Positions 23,047-33,300 of a stretch of 64,000 bases of DNA are shown piece by piece. Source of the stretch: Larus michahellis (taxonomy: Eukaryota; Chordata; Aves; Charadriiformes; Laridae); the NCBI RefSeq assembly GCF_964199755.1, contig NC_133896.1, positions 91,434,215 through 91,498,214 of the forward strand, written 5' to 3'. Under the pieces are notes generated by a model. That model was not told where the DNA came from and did no database searches. It saw only the letters and a program-made list of their open reading frames with translations. Made by a program: the position numbers and the translations under genes. The stretch's first letter is position 1, and each line of letters starts with the position of its first letter.

Positions 23047-23851
23047 GCGCGGGGCCGCCGCGCCAGGTGCTGCGGGGCGGGGGGGGGGCGGGCGGTGCGG
23101 TGCTGCGCGGTCCTACGCGATGCGGGGGAACCGCTGTTTTTTCCCCTTCTCGCTGCAACCCGGGCAGGGCACGGAGAGGGGCGAGGGCTGGCGGGGGGAC
23201 TTCAAAGCCGGCCCCCGGTGCTTCGCCGCGGGAAGCATCCTGGCAGCCTGCGGGAGGAGCGGGAAGGGGAGGCGGGGTTGTGGGGGGGGGGAAGATCGGC
23301 GGGATGGGGGGTGTCGGGGAGAGGGGCTGCGGAGCGCAGCCGGAGCCCCCCCGCCCAATCCGTCCCGCGGGGTCGGCAGGGCGGAGCTGCCAGCCTGCCG
23401 CCCCGTCCCCTCGACGGGGCGGGGGGAGCGTGGGCCGGGGCACCGCTCTGAGGAAGCTCGCAGCCACGGGCGTCAGGGTGTGAGAAAGGGCCGGCGGGGG
23501 GTGTGGGGGGTGTGGCGGGGGGTGTTTCTTGCCGCTGGTCGGCAGCCAAGGGTTTAAGAGAGGCAGCCGCCGAGGAGGGCGGAGGGTGAGGAGGCGACCT
23601 GCCGCTCCCACGTCCTCCCCATCCGAGGCGGAGATGCTGGAAGCAGGGGCAGTCCCGGCCTTTTCCGCGCCCCCCAGCGCGGGGACTCTTACTGCAGCGG
23701 GGAGCCCGGCAGCCGGGCAGCCCCGCAGACCTCCCCGCACCGCGGGAGAGGCACCGGCCCGCCCGGCCAGCCAGATCGGCTCCAGCTGCCTGCCTGTCCC
23801 GCTCCTCGCCTTCTCTCCTCCTCGCCGTCGGCCCCCTCCCTCCGCCCCGGG

Positions 23852-25391
23852 ATGCCTCCCAACCTCACCGGCTATTACCGCTTCGTCTCCCAGGAGAACA
23901 TGGACAATTACCTGCGCGCTTTAGGTAACTCCATCCCCCTCATCCGGCTCCTTCCTCCCCTTCTGCTCCCTTCTGTCTCCAAAAATGTCAGAAAACGGGA
24001 AGGGGATGAAGGGGTTTGGGAACCTTCTGGTCCTTCTGCCTGCGACCATCACTTTTGCACTGTGATGGGAGCGGGGGAGGACATATGGTGGCTGGGGCTC
24101 TCTGGCTAAAAGAGTGGAGGAGTTCTGTGGGGATGCTGCTAGACGAGGGGCCCACGTCGTCCACAGATCTCCCCTCCCTCTCATCCTCCAGATATCAATG
24201 TGGTCCTGCGAAAAGTGGTTTGCCTCCTGAAACCTGACAAAGAGATCATCCACACGGGAGATCACATGGTCATCCGCACGATCACCTCCCTGCGGGACTA
24301 CGTTATGGATTTTGACCTGGGAGTCCAGTTTGAGGAAGACCTGGGACCCGTGGATGGACGCAAATGCCAGGTGAGAAGCCCCAAGCAGTGCAGTCTGACA
24401 AGCGGGCTGGGGTGCACTACAAGTTCAGGGACTTGCTCAGCTTTTGATTCACAAACCAGTTGAGAGCCCATCCCAGAGCTGGCATGCCCCTGCAGGTCCG
24501 GGAATAAGTGGTTCTATGAGTAAATCACTCACAGCAAAGGGGATGAGCACCATACAGCCAGAAACCCAGTACTTTGGGACCCAGAGGGTACTATCCTCTG
24601 GAGCAAAGCTCTGGAAAGACAGAACGTCATCCCACTTGGCAGTCCTCTGTTGCACTTGGAAGCCAGGGGGTCATTCACCTTCCACAAAGGACATCAGTCC
24701 CAAGAAGACACCAAAGAGGCACCAGATCGGGGACTGCATTTGAAAACGTGTCTGAGAGGAACAGTCAGCGCTGTTGCTGGAAACCTGTATTGCCAGGACC
24801 CGCTTGTCTTGGTACCATGTCTTCCCCTCTCCTCCGTTTTTTTTCAGACAACTGTCTCCTGGGAGGGGGATCAGCTGGTGTGTGAGCAGCTGGGAGAGAA
24901 GAGGAACCGAGGCTGGAGGCACTGGCTGGAGGGGGACCAGCTGCATCTGGTGAGGCGGGGTCCTGCGCAGCTTGCTAAATCCCAATCACAGTGGGTGGGG
25001 GGATGCACACACACACAGCGCGGGTGCTGCGGGCTCCGAGCCAGCCCTGGGGCTTCCTTCCAGCTCCTCTCAAGACTTCAGCCCCGGCTCCTCGGGGGGC
25101 AGCCACCGCTTCGCACAAACATCCGCCTCCAGGGTTTAAAAGTTAACGCAGCTCAGCCAAAGGCAATGTCCCTTCCCTGCCCTGCAGCCTGACCCGCCGG
25201 GGCTCTGGGAGGGTCGGGAAGGGCGTGCAGCAGCATGGGGCCTGCCAGGCTCCAGCGGGAGGGCAGGCAGGGCTGGCGGAGGGAGAGAAGGAGGGGATCC
25301 GGCCTAAACTCATCTTTTGTCCCCTTCCTTTGCCCAGCGCATGACGGCTGAAGACGAGGTCTGTGTCCAGGTTTTCCAGAAAGTGAAGTGA
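23852..25391 (+). CDS. RBP5: Cellular retinol-binding protein RBP5 (CRBP III type), complete
   Basis: Four exons, 23852-23924, 24192-24370, 24848-24949 and 25338-25391 (TGA), have lengths 73, 179, 102 and 54 nt. This is the canonical fatty-acid-binding-protein family structure. The product is 135 aa, the same length as human RBP5. It is a cytosolic ten-strand beta-barrel that carries retinol. The start [14 protein letters not shown] and the sequence GWRHWLEGD match RBP5 rather than RBP1, RBP2 or RBP7. Residue 109 is histidine (108 without Met), where RBP1/RBP2 have glutamine; this His108 is described as the mark of human CRBP III. It diverges head to head from CLSTN3 through a shared CpG island. 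No damage seen. Confidence 0.95.
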
Positions 25392-25490
25392 GCGCTCCCC
25401 GGGGGGAAGCTGGGGGGGGGGGAGGATGCCCGGACGGGACCCTCGCTCCCGAGTGCAAACGCCCCCCGGATTAAAAAAAAAAAAAAAAAA
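25392..25490 (+). terminator. RBP5: Possible RBP5 3' end: ATTAAA followed by an A run
   Basis: About 80 nt after the RBP5 stop an ATTAAA overlaps the start of an 18-base genomic A run (25472-25489). It is the first plausible poly(A) signal. The A run would also cause false internal priming in cDNA libraries, so the true end is uncertain. Confidence 0.35.
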
Positions 25491-25549
25491 GAAACAAGAC
25501 CCGAGCGATCCGACATCCTTCGCACTGTAGCAGCGTCTTTTTTTCTGTT

Positions 25550-25910
25550 TCCCCTCTCGCCGGGCATCGGTCGGGCCGGTCCCTCCCGCGGCCGGGGGTG
25601 ACGGCGGGGCCGGGCTGGCGGGGAGCGGGGAGGCGGGGAGAGGAGGCGGCCCGGGGGGGCCGGGGTAGGGGAGGGCGATGGGCCGTCGGCCTCACGGAGG
25701 CTCCTTTCAGAATAAGAGCGGTGCGGGGAGGAGCGGGACCGGGGCTGCCCCACCACCGGCCCGGCCCCCCACCCCCCCCCCCCCCCCCGCAGCTCCCGCC
25801 CTCCTCCCGCCGCCCCGGACAAACCCCCCGCTCCGATCCCCGTGGGAAGGGGGAGTTGGTCGCCGAGTGGGCAAGGGTGGCTGAGGCTGCCCCTTCTTCC
25901 GCAGCCACCA
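25550..25910. other. GC-rich island downstream of RBP5 with a 17-base C run
   Basis: Strongly GC- and CpG-rich sequence with an uninterrupted run of 17 C (25772-25788) and many G runs. Open frames on both strands are compositional. It may be an extension of regulatory DNA for RBP5 or an unannotated start site; nothing in the sequence decides. Confidence 0.4.
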
Positions 25911-28900
25911 ACACCAGCCGCCTTCTCCTGTCGCTAAGGGACCCCACGTTCTTCTGAGGATCCCGGGATCCTCAAGCAGGTTTGGGTAGAAAACAGAACT
26001 TGTCCTCCAGAGTCAAGGATTTTCATGGAATGGCGTGAAATCCGAGGGCACGTTCACTGTGCTCTTGAGAAGGTCCTGTGAGTGAGGAAGGCTCAGGCTC
26101 TCTGAGCCACAGAATCATTCTGTGATTCTGCGTGATTCTGTGAAAATTGGTTGCACTTCTACGTTAATCTGGAGCAGAGCAACCCAGAGCCGGGTAGCAG
26201 CTTTAGCTCTCCTCCTGGTGTAGGAAACCACTGCCACGGCTTCTAGCCCCAGCACTCCTTCCGGCATCCTGGCAGTGTCGTGTCCCCCCCACCCCCACCC
26301 CCCCGTGGCCCCGTGGCCATCATAGCTCCCCTGGTTCACAGCTGCTCTCTACAGCGACCAAGGGACAGAACCAAAGCAGGTGAGGCCCCCGAAAAGCCAG
26401 ACCGGTGCCAAAGACAGAGGTGTCCTTTAATGAAGACACCTGATGGGAGGTGCACAGGCCCACAGCCCCGTTTCTGAAGGACACTTGTGGTTGCCCCCCA
26501 ACAAAAGGTTGAAGGGCAGGGTACACAGAAATGTGTAGCTACTGACATCACGGAGAACCAAGAGGTAGGCAGAGTTTGAAATAGAGGCCCTTTTCAAGCT
26601 GAGAAGATGCACTTTTTTCTTCCAGCAGCTCATCTAAAATGTAGTATTTTCCAAAGAGCTTGTTCTCAGAGAACTGCGAACACGAGCGCCATGAGAAAAG
26701 CGTTACTTCAGAACATGTGATAAGCAAGGGGTCAGGGAGCTGCAGCTGCACCTATAATGTTGAACTCCGGCTCTTCAAGGTTGTCCTGAGGACATCCCAG
26801 GCTGCAGCACCCTGTCAATATCCGCAGTGCAAGTGTACCACTGGGCGGGACGCAATCAAACCCAACGAGCAATCATAGCCATGGCATCATCCAGCATGTC
26901 ATTTATCTGCTCTATGCAGACTCCGCAACCCATTGTTCCTTCTCTCATAAGGAGCCTCTGCATTATCTTTTTGGTATCACAACATTGCAAATGCAGAGCT
27001 TTGACCGACTGCAGCTGAAGCTGGTTCAACTGTTGCCCTCTTCATTCTCCTCCATGCAATGAGAGCCCTTCTGAGATGTTTCTGATCCCCAACACGAAGC
27101 TCACTCCACCATGTCCAGACTGATATCTTCCAGACTGTGTGATCAACAACTAATCAACTCATTTCAAACCTTGCACCAAAAGCTGGTACAAACTTCCATT
27201 TTCTGAGCCTAGGTTCTGGTTTGATGGTAGGCAGCTGTTGCCTTCAGGTGGTTATTCAGACTCTTCCACTGGCATGCCAGCCATCCACATAATTGTCATG
27301 TAAGCCCGTGAGGTGATGTGCTGAGTGGATTGCTTCTGACTGGTTGCCAGCCATCGTATATCCATGACAGCATCTCGTCTTCAGGAAGCGTCTGGTTGTG
27401 CCAGAACCATCGGTAGGAATCACACCCACTTCATGTGGTCCACACTCAGAATAACCATAAGGGCTAGTATTCCAACCTATTCTGGGGCTTCAGTTAGTAA
27501 CTACCAGCGCTAATAATTCACTGGGCTTCTTTTGTAATCGTGCTATAGATGTGATGCCTAAGTCAGACGGTGACTTTGCACCAGAGTACTATATCACTGA
27601 GACGCGAGCCCGCGGGAAGTGAGGATGCTGGCATAAGGCAGGGGATAAGGTGCGACATGGGGAGGGCACTGTCTTTGTTCTTGGCCCTTGCTGAGTGGCT
27701 AGCGCTGCAGAAGTATATCCCTTCTGGGGTATTACACTTGGCTTTGCCCCTTGATTTAGAAGACGCAGAAACAGACTACCAAGATGCTGCTGCTGCTCAC
27801 CATCTCATACCAGGGGGAAGACCCACTCCTGAGACTTCTTTTGGTGTAGGTCATCTTCACCATATCAGCCAGAGCTGTAGGAGTGGCATGATTTGTCTGA
27901 AAAAGTGGTAAGCCATTGGATAGCACAGGCCTGGCTGTGTGAAGCCCAAGCCCTGCGGCTAGTGACGGAGTGTCTCCGAAAGGCTGTGATGGGTAGTCAA
28001 ACCAAGGGGCTGAAGGTAGAGTGCCCTGGGAAAGCAGCTCAGTGTGTACAGGTGAGCCTGGCTCTGTGGCCTTGGCATACTGTAGGGTTGGTGGTGTAGC
28101 TGTAGGAGGCCCAACAAAGGTATTTCTCTGTCCTCCTTGCTTCAAGTTTCCGAAGTATCCAACTCATCTTCTCATCTGTTTAGTGGATGAGAGGTACATC
28201 AGAGAATGATCTCACAGCTTCTGAGGCTGCACAGCAGGTTTCTTTCCAACGACCTCCTGCAACACACTGTATTCAAAGCAGGAGTCTCTCTCCAGGAGAG
28301 GCTGTTGGCACCTTTGACTGTGCTGAAGATCTACAGCTTCTTTGCTCTGATATTGTCTGGATTTACTGTCCAGTCCTCTTGTAACCCCGCTGAGCCAAGC
28401 AGGCCAGCAAACAGCTGCTGGTTTTGCCATCCTCTGGTCCTACATGTATTCTGTGGTCCTACATGTGTTCTGCCCTTAAGCAAAGAAAGGTAGAGACATC
28501 CTCCCCAGGAAAAAATGATAGCAGATATTTCCTGTCTCCTCCCTAACATGAAGAACAGGATTGCACGGAGCATCTGAAGGGGAACGCCACCAGTGGGAGC
28601 ACTGGAGCAGGGCTGAGGGCACAGCCGCTTTGTCCAAATCAGGTGGGTCTCTGGGACATGTATTGGAGGTGGGCTGCTCCAGGTAGGCATATCCCCAGCT
28701 AACCACCCTCAGCTTTACCAGATGAAGTTCTCTCCTAGTAGCCCAGATGGTGTTATCAAGGCAGGGGGAGGAAATGAAGACGAGGGAGATGTGCTTCGAA
28801 AGCGCCATGGGGGACTCCCAGTAGTGCCCTCTGGGCAGAAGATTCCTTGTCAAGAACACCCTGAAATGATCAACCTTCTTACAAATGATCCTCAGTCACC

Positions 28901-30323
28901 TCTGTCTATCCCTGCTTTGCCTGGGAACGCTCTTCCCGCCGGTAACCTGTCCATAACAGATCTCTGAGAGTAGCTTCCAGTCCTTGCCAGATACTTTCCA
29001 GATGTGGTTTCTGAGTAAAAGCGTCCCTTCTGGTGGGACAGTAAGCCATCAGAACCTGCTCCGGCATGGCACAGCAGTGACCCCTGCCCAAGTATGTCCA
29101 TCGTGCAGTAGAGATATTTGGCTATCAGGAAGTACTGAGGTAATGTCCCCCGCTTAATCTTCATTTTGATGTGCGGGGCCATATGCTGTTATTACAGAGG
29201 CACTAATTACTTGTTTATGTGATCTTTTTCGGATAACAATTCAAAGACATTTGATGAGCATGTTCTCTAGGACACTTCCATAAATATCACAAAGACACTA
29301 ATTTCTTCCTTCTTTTTAACTCTGTTTTCACCTGAATTCAACATGGTTTTGTAGCTGTGAATTATTTCCTATGCTTTCAATGCAAGAAACTTGCTAATTT
29401 ATCTGAAGCCACCCATAATTCTAAGGGAAAACACTAAAATGGTGTTTTATCTCTTACACCAAAGTCTGAAAGTCAAGAAATTTTAAACTTTGCAAAGTTG
29501 GTGGAACACAATATATGTCTTGTGCACTGTGTTGATAAAAGCCTGAAATGTGTTTGTAAGCTGCTATCTTTTCTCATTTCCCCATTAAACACTGAAGGCC
29601 TTATCTATCTCGCTTCTCCTAAAAACGCTCGCAGAACAAACAGCAAGAAGGGTCCTTGAAGAGGGACTTGTTCTCAGAATGCTTTTAATTCTGTAGGTTG
29701 GTTCATTTTCCTTAATATCCGTTTAACTCTAATGTCTGATGTTTCCTGCTTTCCCTGAAGAAGCTCCTAGATCCCATCCCCCCAAAAAACCCCAACCCTC
29801 TGAAATGCTCTTCAGCAAGCCAGAACAGAGAAAACTCGCCTCTTTTGACGGTTTGATTTAAAAAAAAAAAAAAAAAGTTTAAATTAATTTGTTAAGACCA
29901 AAATTTCTGGTCCTCTTACACCAGGAAACGGCCCAGAAGGAGTCGGGGGAAGGCTTCCTAGGAGGACAACTTCAGGAGGGGGACAACCTCGGAGCAGCTG
30001 CCGGATTGCAGATCGAGCCTTAGGAAAGGGTCTCGCCCGGAAGATTCAGATCGCCCCTGCCTGGCTGGGAGGTGAGAGACCCCCAAAAGCGCACACACCG
30101 GGGGAGGGGGGACACACACCAGCATCTCGGCAGCATCTCGGCAGCAGAGGGCAGCAGCCGCCGGGCTGGGGGGAGCCTGGTACGGGGCCAGCCGGGCTTT
30201 TTCTTCCCTCCCTCCGCTTCTCCCCACCTACCTGACCGGCCTCCGGGCGGAATTCCCGCTGACCGCCGCTCCGGAGATCCCGGGGAGGACGGGCAGGGGG
30301 TTGCGTGCCCGGCGGGCGAGCGT
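25911..30323. other. Intergenic DNA between RBP5 and C1R, including the C1R 5' flank
   Basis: Human has C1RL (a C1r-like protease) between C1R and RBP5. I found no CUB or trypsin-like exons here on either strand. The stretch holds the possible retroviral fossil, AT-rich DNA at 29.2-29.9 kb with an A run near 29860-29876, and a GC-rich segment at about 30.07-30.32 kb that is probably the C1R first exon and promoter. A few ATTCTGTG-like bases at 26105-26142 may be the tail of a CR1 copy. Confidence 0.5.
26550..29190 (-). mobile_element. Probable fossil of an endogenous retrovirus, envelope-like remnant
   Basis: On the minus strand, short stretches of protein-like sequence with envelope flavour follow one another in several frames, in an order that would suit a retroviral envelope region. 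The element is broken in many places and I recognised no LTRs, so the bounds are rough and it looks old. Family cannot be fixed; a gamma-like avian ERV is a guess. It fills most of the space between RBP5 and C1R. Confidence 0.25.
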
Positions 30324-30331
30324 ATGGACAT
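30324..30331 (+). CDS. C1R: C1R first coding exon, only 8 nt (ATGGACAT)
   Basis: ATG GAC AT is followed directly by the donor GTGAGT. Spliced to 31151 it reads MDMHVPFLVCAFLFF, a good signal peptide, and restores frame to CUB1. No other upstream ATG gives both a donor of the right phase and a hydrophobic leader. It sits in a GC-rich segment likely to be the promoter and 5' UTR. Confidence 0.8.
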
Positions 30332-33300
30332 GTGAGTGGGGGCAACCTGGGGAGGGGGGGCATCCGCATCTTGGCCGGGAGGGGAAGGGGAGGGTTAGAA
30401 CCCTACCAGGAAGGAGAAGAGAGAGGTCCAAGGGGCTGGGCTGAGCTCATCTCGCCGTCCCCCCATTAAAGCTTTGCCAGCACCTAGGGTTGAGGGAGAG
30501 GGATCTTCCCGGCTGGTGTTTTTCGTGAGGTCTGGGCACTGAGCTTGTTGTGGAGCAACACTGAGAGTCCCTCCGTTCCCCAGAGACGAATAGGAGCGAT
30601 CCGCAGAATGAGAGGAAAAAAGGAAAATAAAAAAAATAACGAGGGCCAACTTTTGGAGGAGAGGAATTGAGGCATGACCGGGTGAGAGGGCTGCCCAGGA
30701 CGCACGGCAGGATTGCTCCTCAGCAAACTGAGCTCGAGCTCGTCAGACCCTCGCCAAACGAGCTGGGCAGAGATCCTAAACTAGCAATAAACAGAAATGA
30801 CCTGCTGGCCTAGAGCCAAAGGGAACCAAACTTCCCCTGGTTCTAAGGGACCCAGCCCCATGCCTGCTGGGAGCAGTTCTCGGGGAATTCACCCTTGCTC
30901 TTTCAAACTGATTCCTGGTTGATGAACCTCTTTGGCTGGGTGACAATGCGTTGCTGGAACCTGGGTAGTGCTGGTGTCTTCATTTCAGCTGCCCTCCTTG
31001 TTCTGGAGTGATCCAAGCCAGAAGCTGGACCTGCAGCTAGGCCTCCCATGTTGGATTCCATTAGACAATGCACAAGTCACTTGTGAAGTCTCCCCTGATT
31101 TTGGATGACCTAAGTTTGTGCAATTCATAGTTTACTTGCCATGTTCACAGGCACGTTCCGTTCCTTGTGTGCGCCTTCCTCTTTTTTGGAGTGATCAGTT
31201 CCAGTCCAGTCCCAAGAAAGCTTTTTGGGGAGATCAGATCCCCTGGTTATCCCAAGCCATATCCCAACAATAACATCAGCATCTGGGATATCCACGTCCC
31301 AAAAGGCTATGCGGTGAAGCTAACCTTCCGATATTTTGACCTGGAGCCATCTGAGTCCTGCTTCTATGACTATGTTAAGGTATGTGCATGGGCCAAGGGA
31401 TAGCTGCAGATGGGAATCTAGCAGCCACCACATGCAACAGCTCTTCATTCACCAGGCCTCCTCTCATGCTTCCCACAAAGGAAAGGGAAGGAGTTAAAGA
31501 TAGAAATGGGTGGAGGAGCTACTGGCGACTCCTGGCTGGGTAATGGCGATGCATGAAGCAGGCTGAATCTTACGAGACTACAATGATTTCCCCTTTACCT
31601 TGACAGATCAAAGCAGACAAGAAGAACTTGGGCCGATACTGCGGCCAGCTTGGGTCAACCACAGGCAATCACCCAGGAAGGAAGGAATTTGTATCTAAGG
31701 GGAACAGGATGCACCTGGCATTTCACTCTGATTTCTCCAATGAAGACAATGGCACAGTGATTCCCTACAGGGGCTTCCTGGCCTATTACCGAGCTGTGGG
31801 TGAGTAGGCAAGACCCTCGGCATGCAGAAAGCAGCCCTTGTGGCTCCAGTTTTCCTCCTTGTCAGGAAAATGAAGAGATGCTGTAAGCAAGGGTGTGAAT
31901 CTCTATGTACTTTCGGTTACAGCAGAGAGGTTTAACACTTGCCTCCCCTTGTCCCTGCATTTCCTATGTCTTCAGATCTTGACGAATGTGACCCTAAGAA
32001 TGCTGCTGAGGAAGACGAAAGGCCTCGGTGCCAGCATGTCTGCCACAACTATGTGGGTGGCTACTTCTGTTCTTGCCGGACTGGCTACCAGCTTCAGAGT
32101 GACCACCGCTCCTGCAAAGGTAAATTGAAATTTGGAAGGATCAGAGGGTTCCAGGGAAGGAGCCCTTCAGCCAGGAAGGGTGGGAGAAGTGACTTAGGGA
32201 GCAGTTGACAGGGCTGCAGAAGACACAGCTCCAGAATGTGACCTTTGTTTTCTTCCTCTACACCAGCGGAGTGCAGCAGTGAGTTGTTCACAGAGGCATC
32301 TGGGTACCTGAGCAGCCCCGAGTACCCCCAGCCCTATCCTGAAGACCTCCGGTGTAACTACAGCATCCGTCTGCAAAGGGGCCTGTCTGTCATCCTCAAG
32401 TTCCTGGAACCCTTTGAGATTGATGAACACCAGCAAGTCCACTGTCCTTACGACCAGCTCAAGGTACTGGAGATTAGCCAGCTCTACTTCCAACCCTGCT
32501 GCCAGACCTGGACAGGAATTGTAGGGACACCACTATTCGGATGAGAAATGTGGGATCAGTACAAGGAGGATGCCCCAGCATGAAGGACTGAGCTCTTCCC
32601 TTGTCCCTCCCCTCAGTGTGCTTAATTACCAGTGTCCTGAGGTCAGAGGCTCTGGGTGACAGGCACCTGCGAGCGGAGCCAAAAAAATAATCCTTCTTCC
32701 AGTTTTATCTTCCTTTGATTTAATCTCAGGACTTGAAGGGGTTGACAGCTCTGCTACCCGTGATAAGAGAGAAGCAGAGCTTGTAGGTGACTCAGTCCTT
32801 TGTTCTGATCTGTCACTGCAGACATCAGCAAAGATGGGCCACACAACCAGCCCTGTCCACTGTCATAGGCACTGTGGCAAACTTGGTCTGGACTGAAATA
32901 GGGATGCTGGGGCAGAGAGGCATGTGTGTTTCTGTCCCTGTGATACAAGTCTTCCTCACCAGATCCAAGCACGAGGGAGACAGATCGGTGAATTCTGTGG
33001 CAAGGAGTCACCTGGCAGCATTGAAACCAACAGCAATGAGGTGGACATCCTCTTCCTCACCGATGAGTCAGGGTTCAGCCGTGGCTGGAAGATCCACTAC
33101 ACCTCCGAGAGTAAGATGTTTCTTCCCCAGAGGCTGCTACAGCCTATCTAGACCATTTATTAATAATATCCTACTTTGTCCCAATCTCTAACAGAAATAC
33201 GGTGCCCACAGCCTGTCCCACGGGATCAGTTTACCATCATCAGAGACCTGCAGCCTGTGTACCAGTTTCAGGACTATTTTGTTGTCAGCTGCAAGACTGG

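Larger units (their letters stand above)
22430..23870. promoter_or_regulatory. CpG island and bidirectional CLSTN3/RBP5 promoter region
   Basis: Very GC- and CpG-rich DNA covers CLSTN3 exon 1 and reaches the RBP5 start codon. The two start codons point away from each other and are 1066 bp apart. The island holds GC boxes, a perfect palindromic CRE and a CCAAT box (separate entries). Long open frames on both strands here (about 350 codons each) come from the scarcity of AT-rich stop codons and are not genes. The same head-to-head arrangement exists in human. Confidence 0.8.

Noticed and set aside
22434-23740. Open frames of about 350 codons on both strands in the CLSTN3/RBP5 promoter
   Set aside because: They arise from extreme GC content, are proline/arginine/glycine-rich, overlap each other on both strands and match no family.
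29877-29900. HNF1-like site (TTAATTTGTTAA) upstream of C1R
   Set aside because: The half-site spacing is one base off the consensus and it lies in simple AT-rich DNA; liver control of C1R is plausible but not shown by this.
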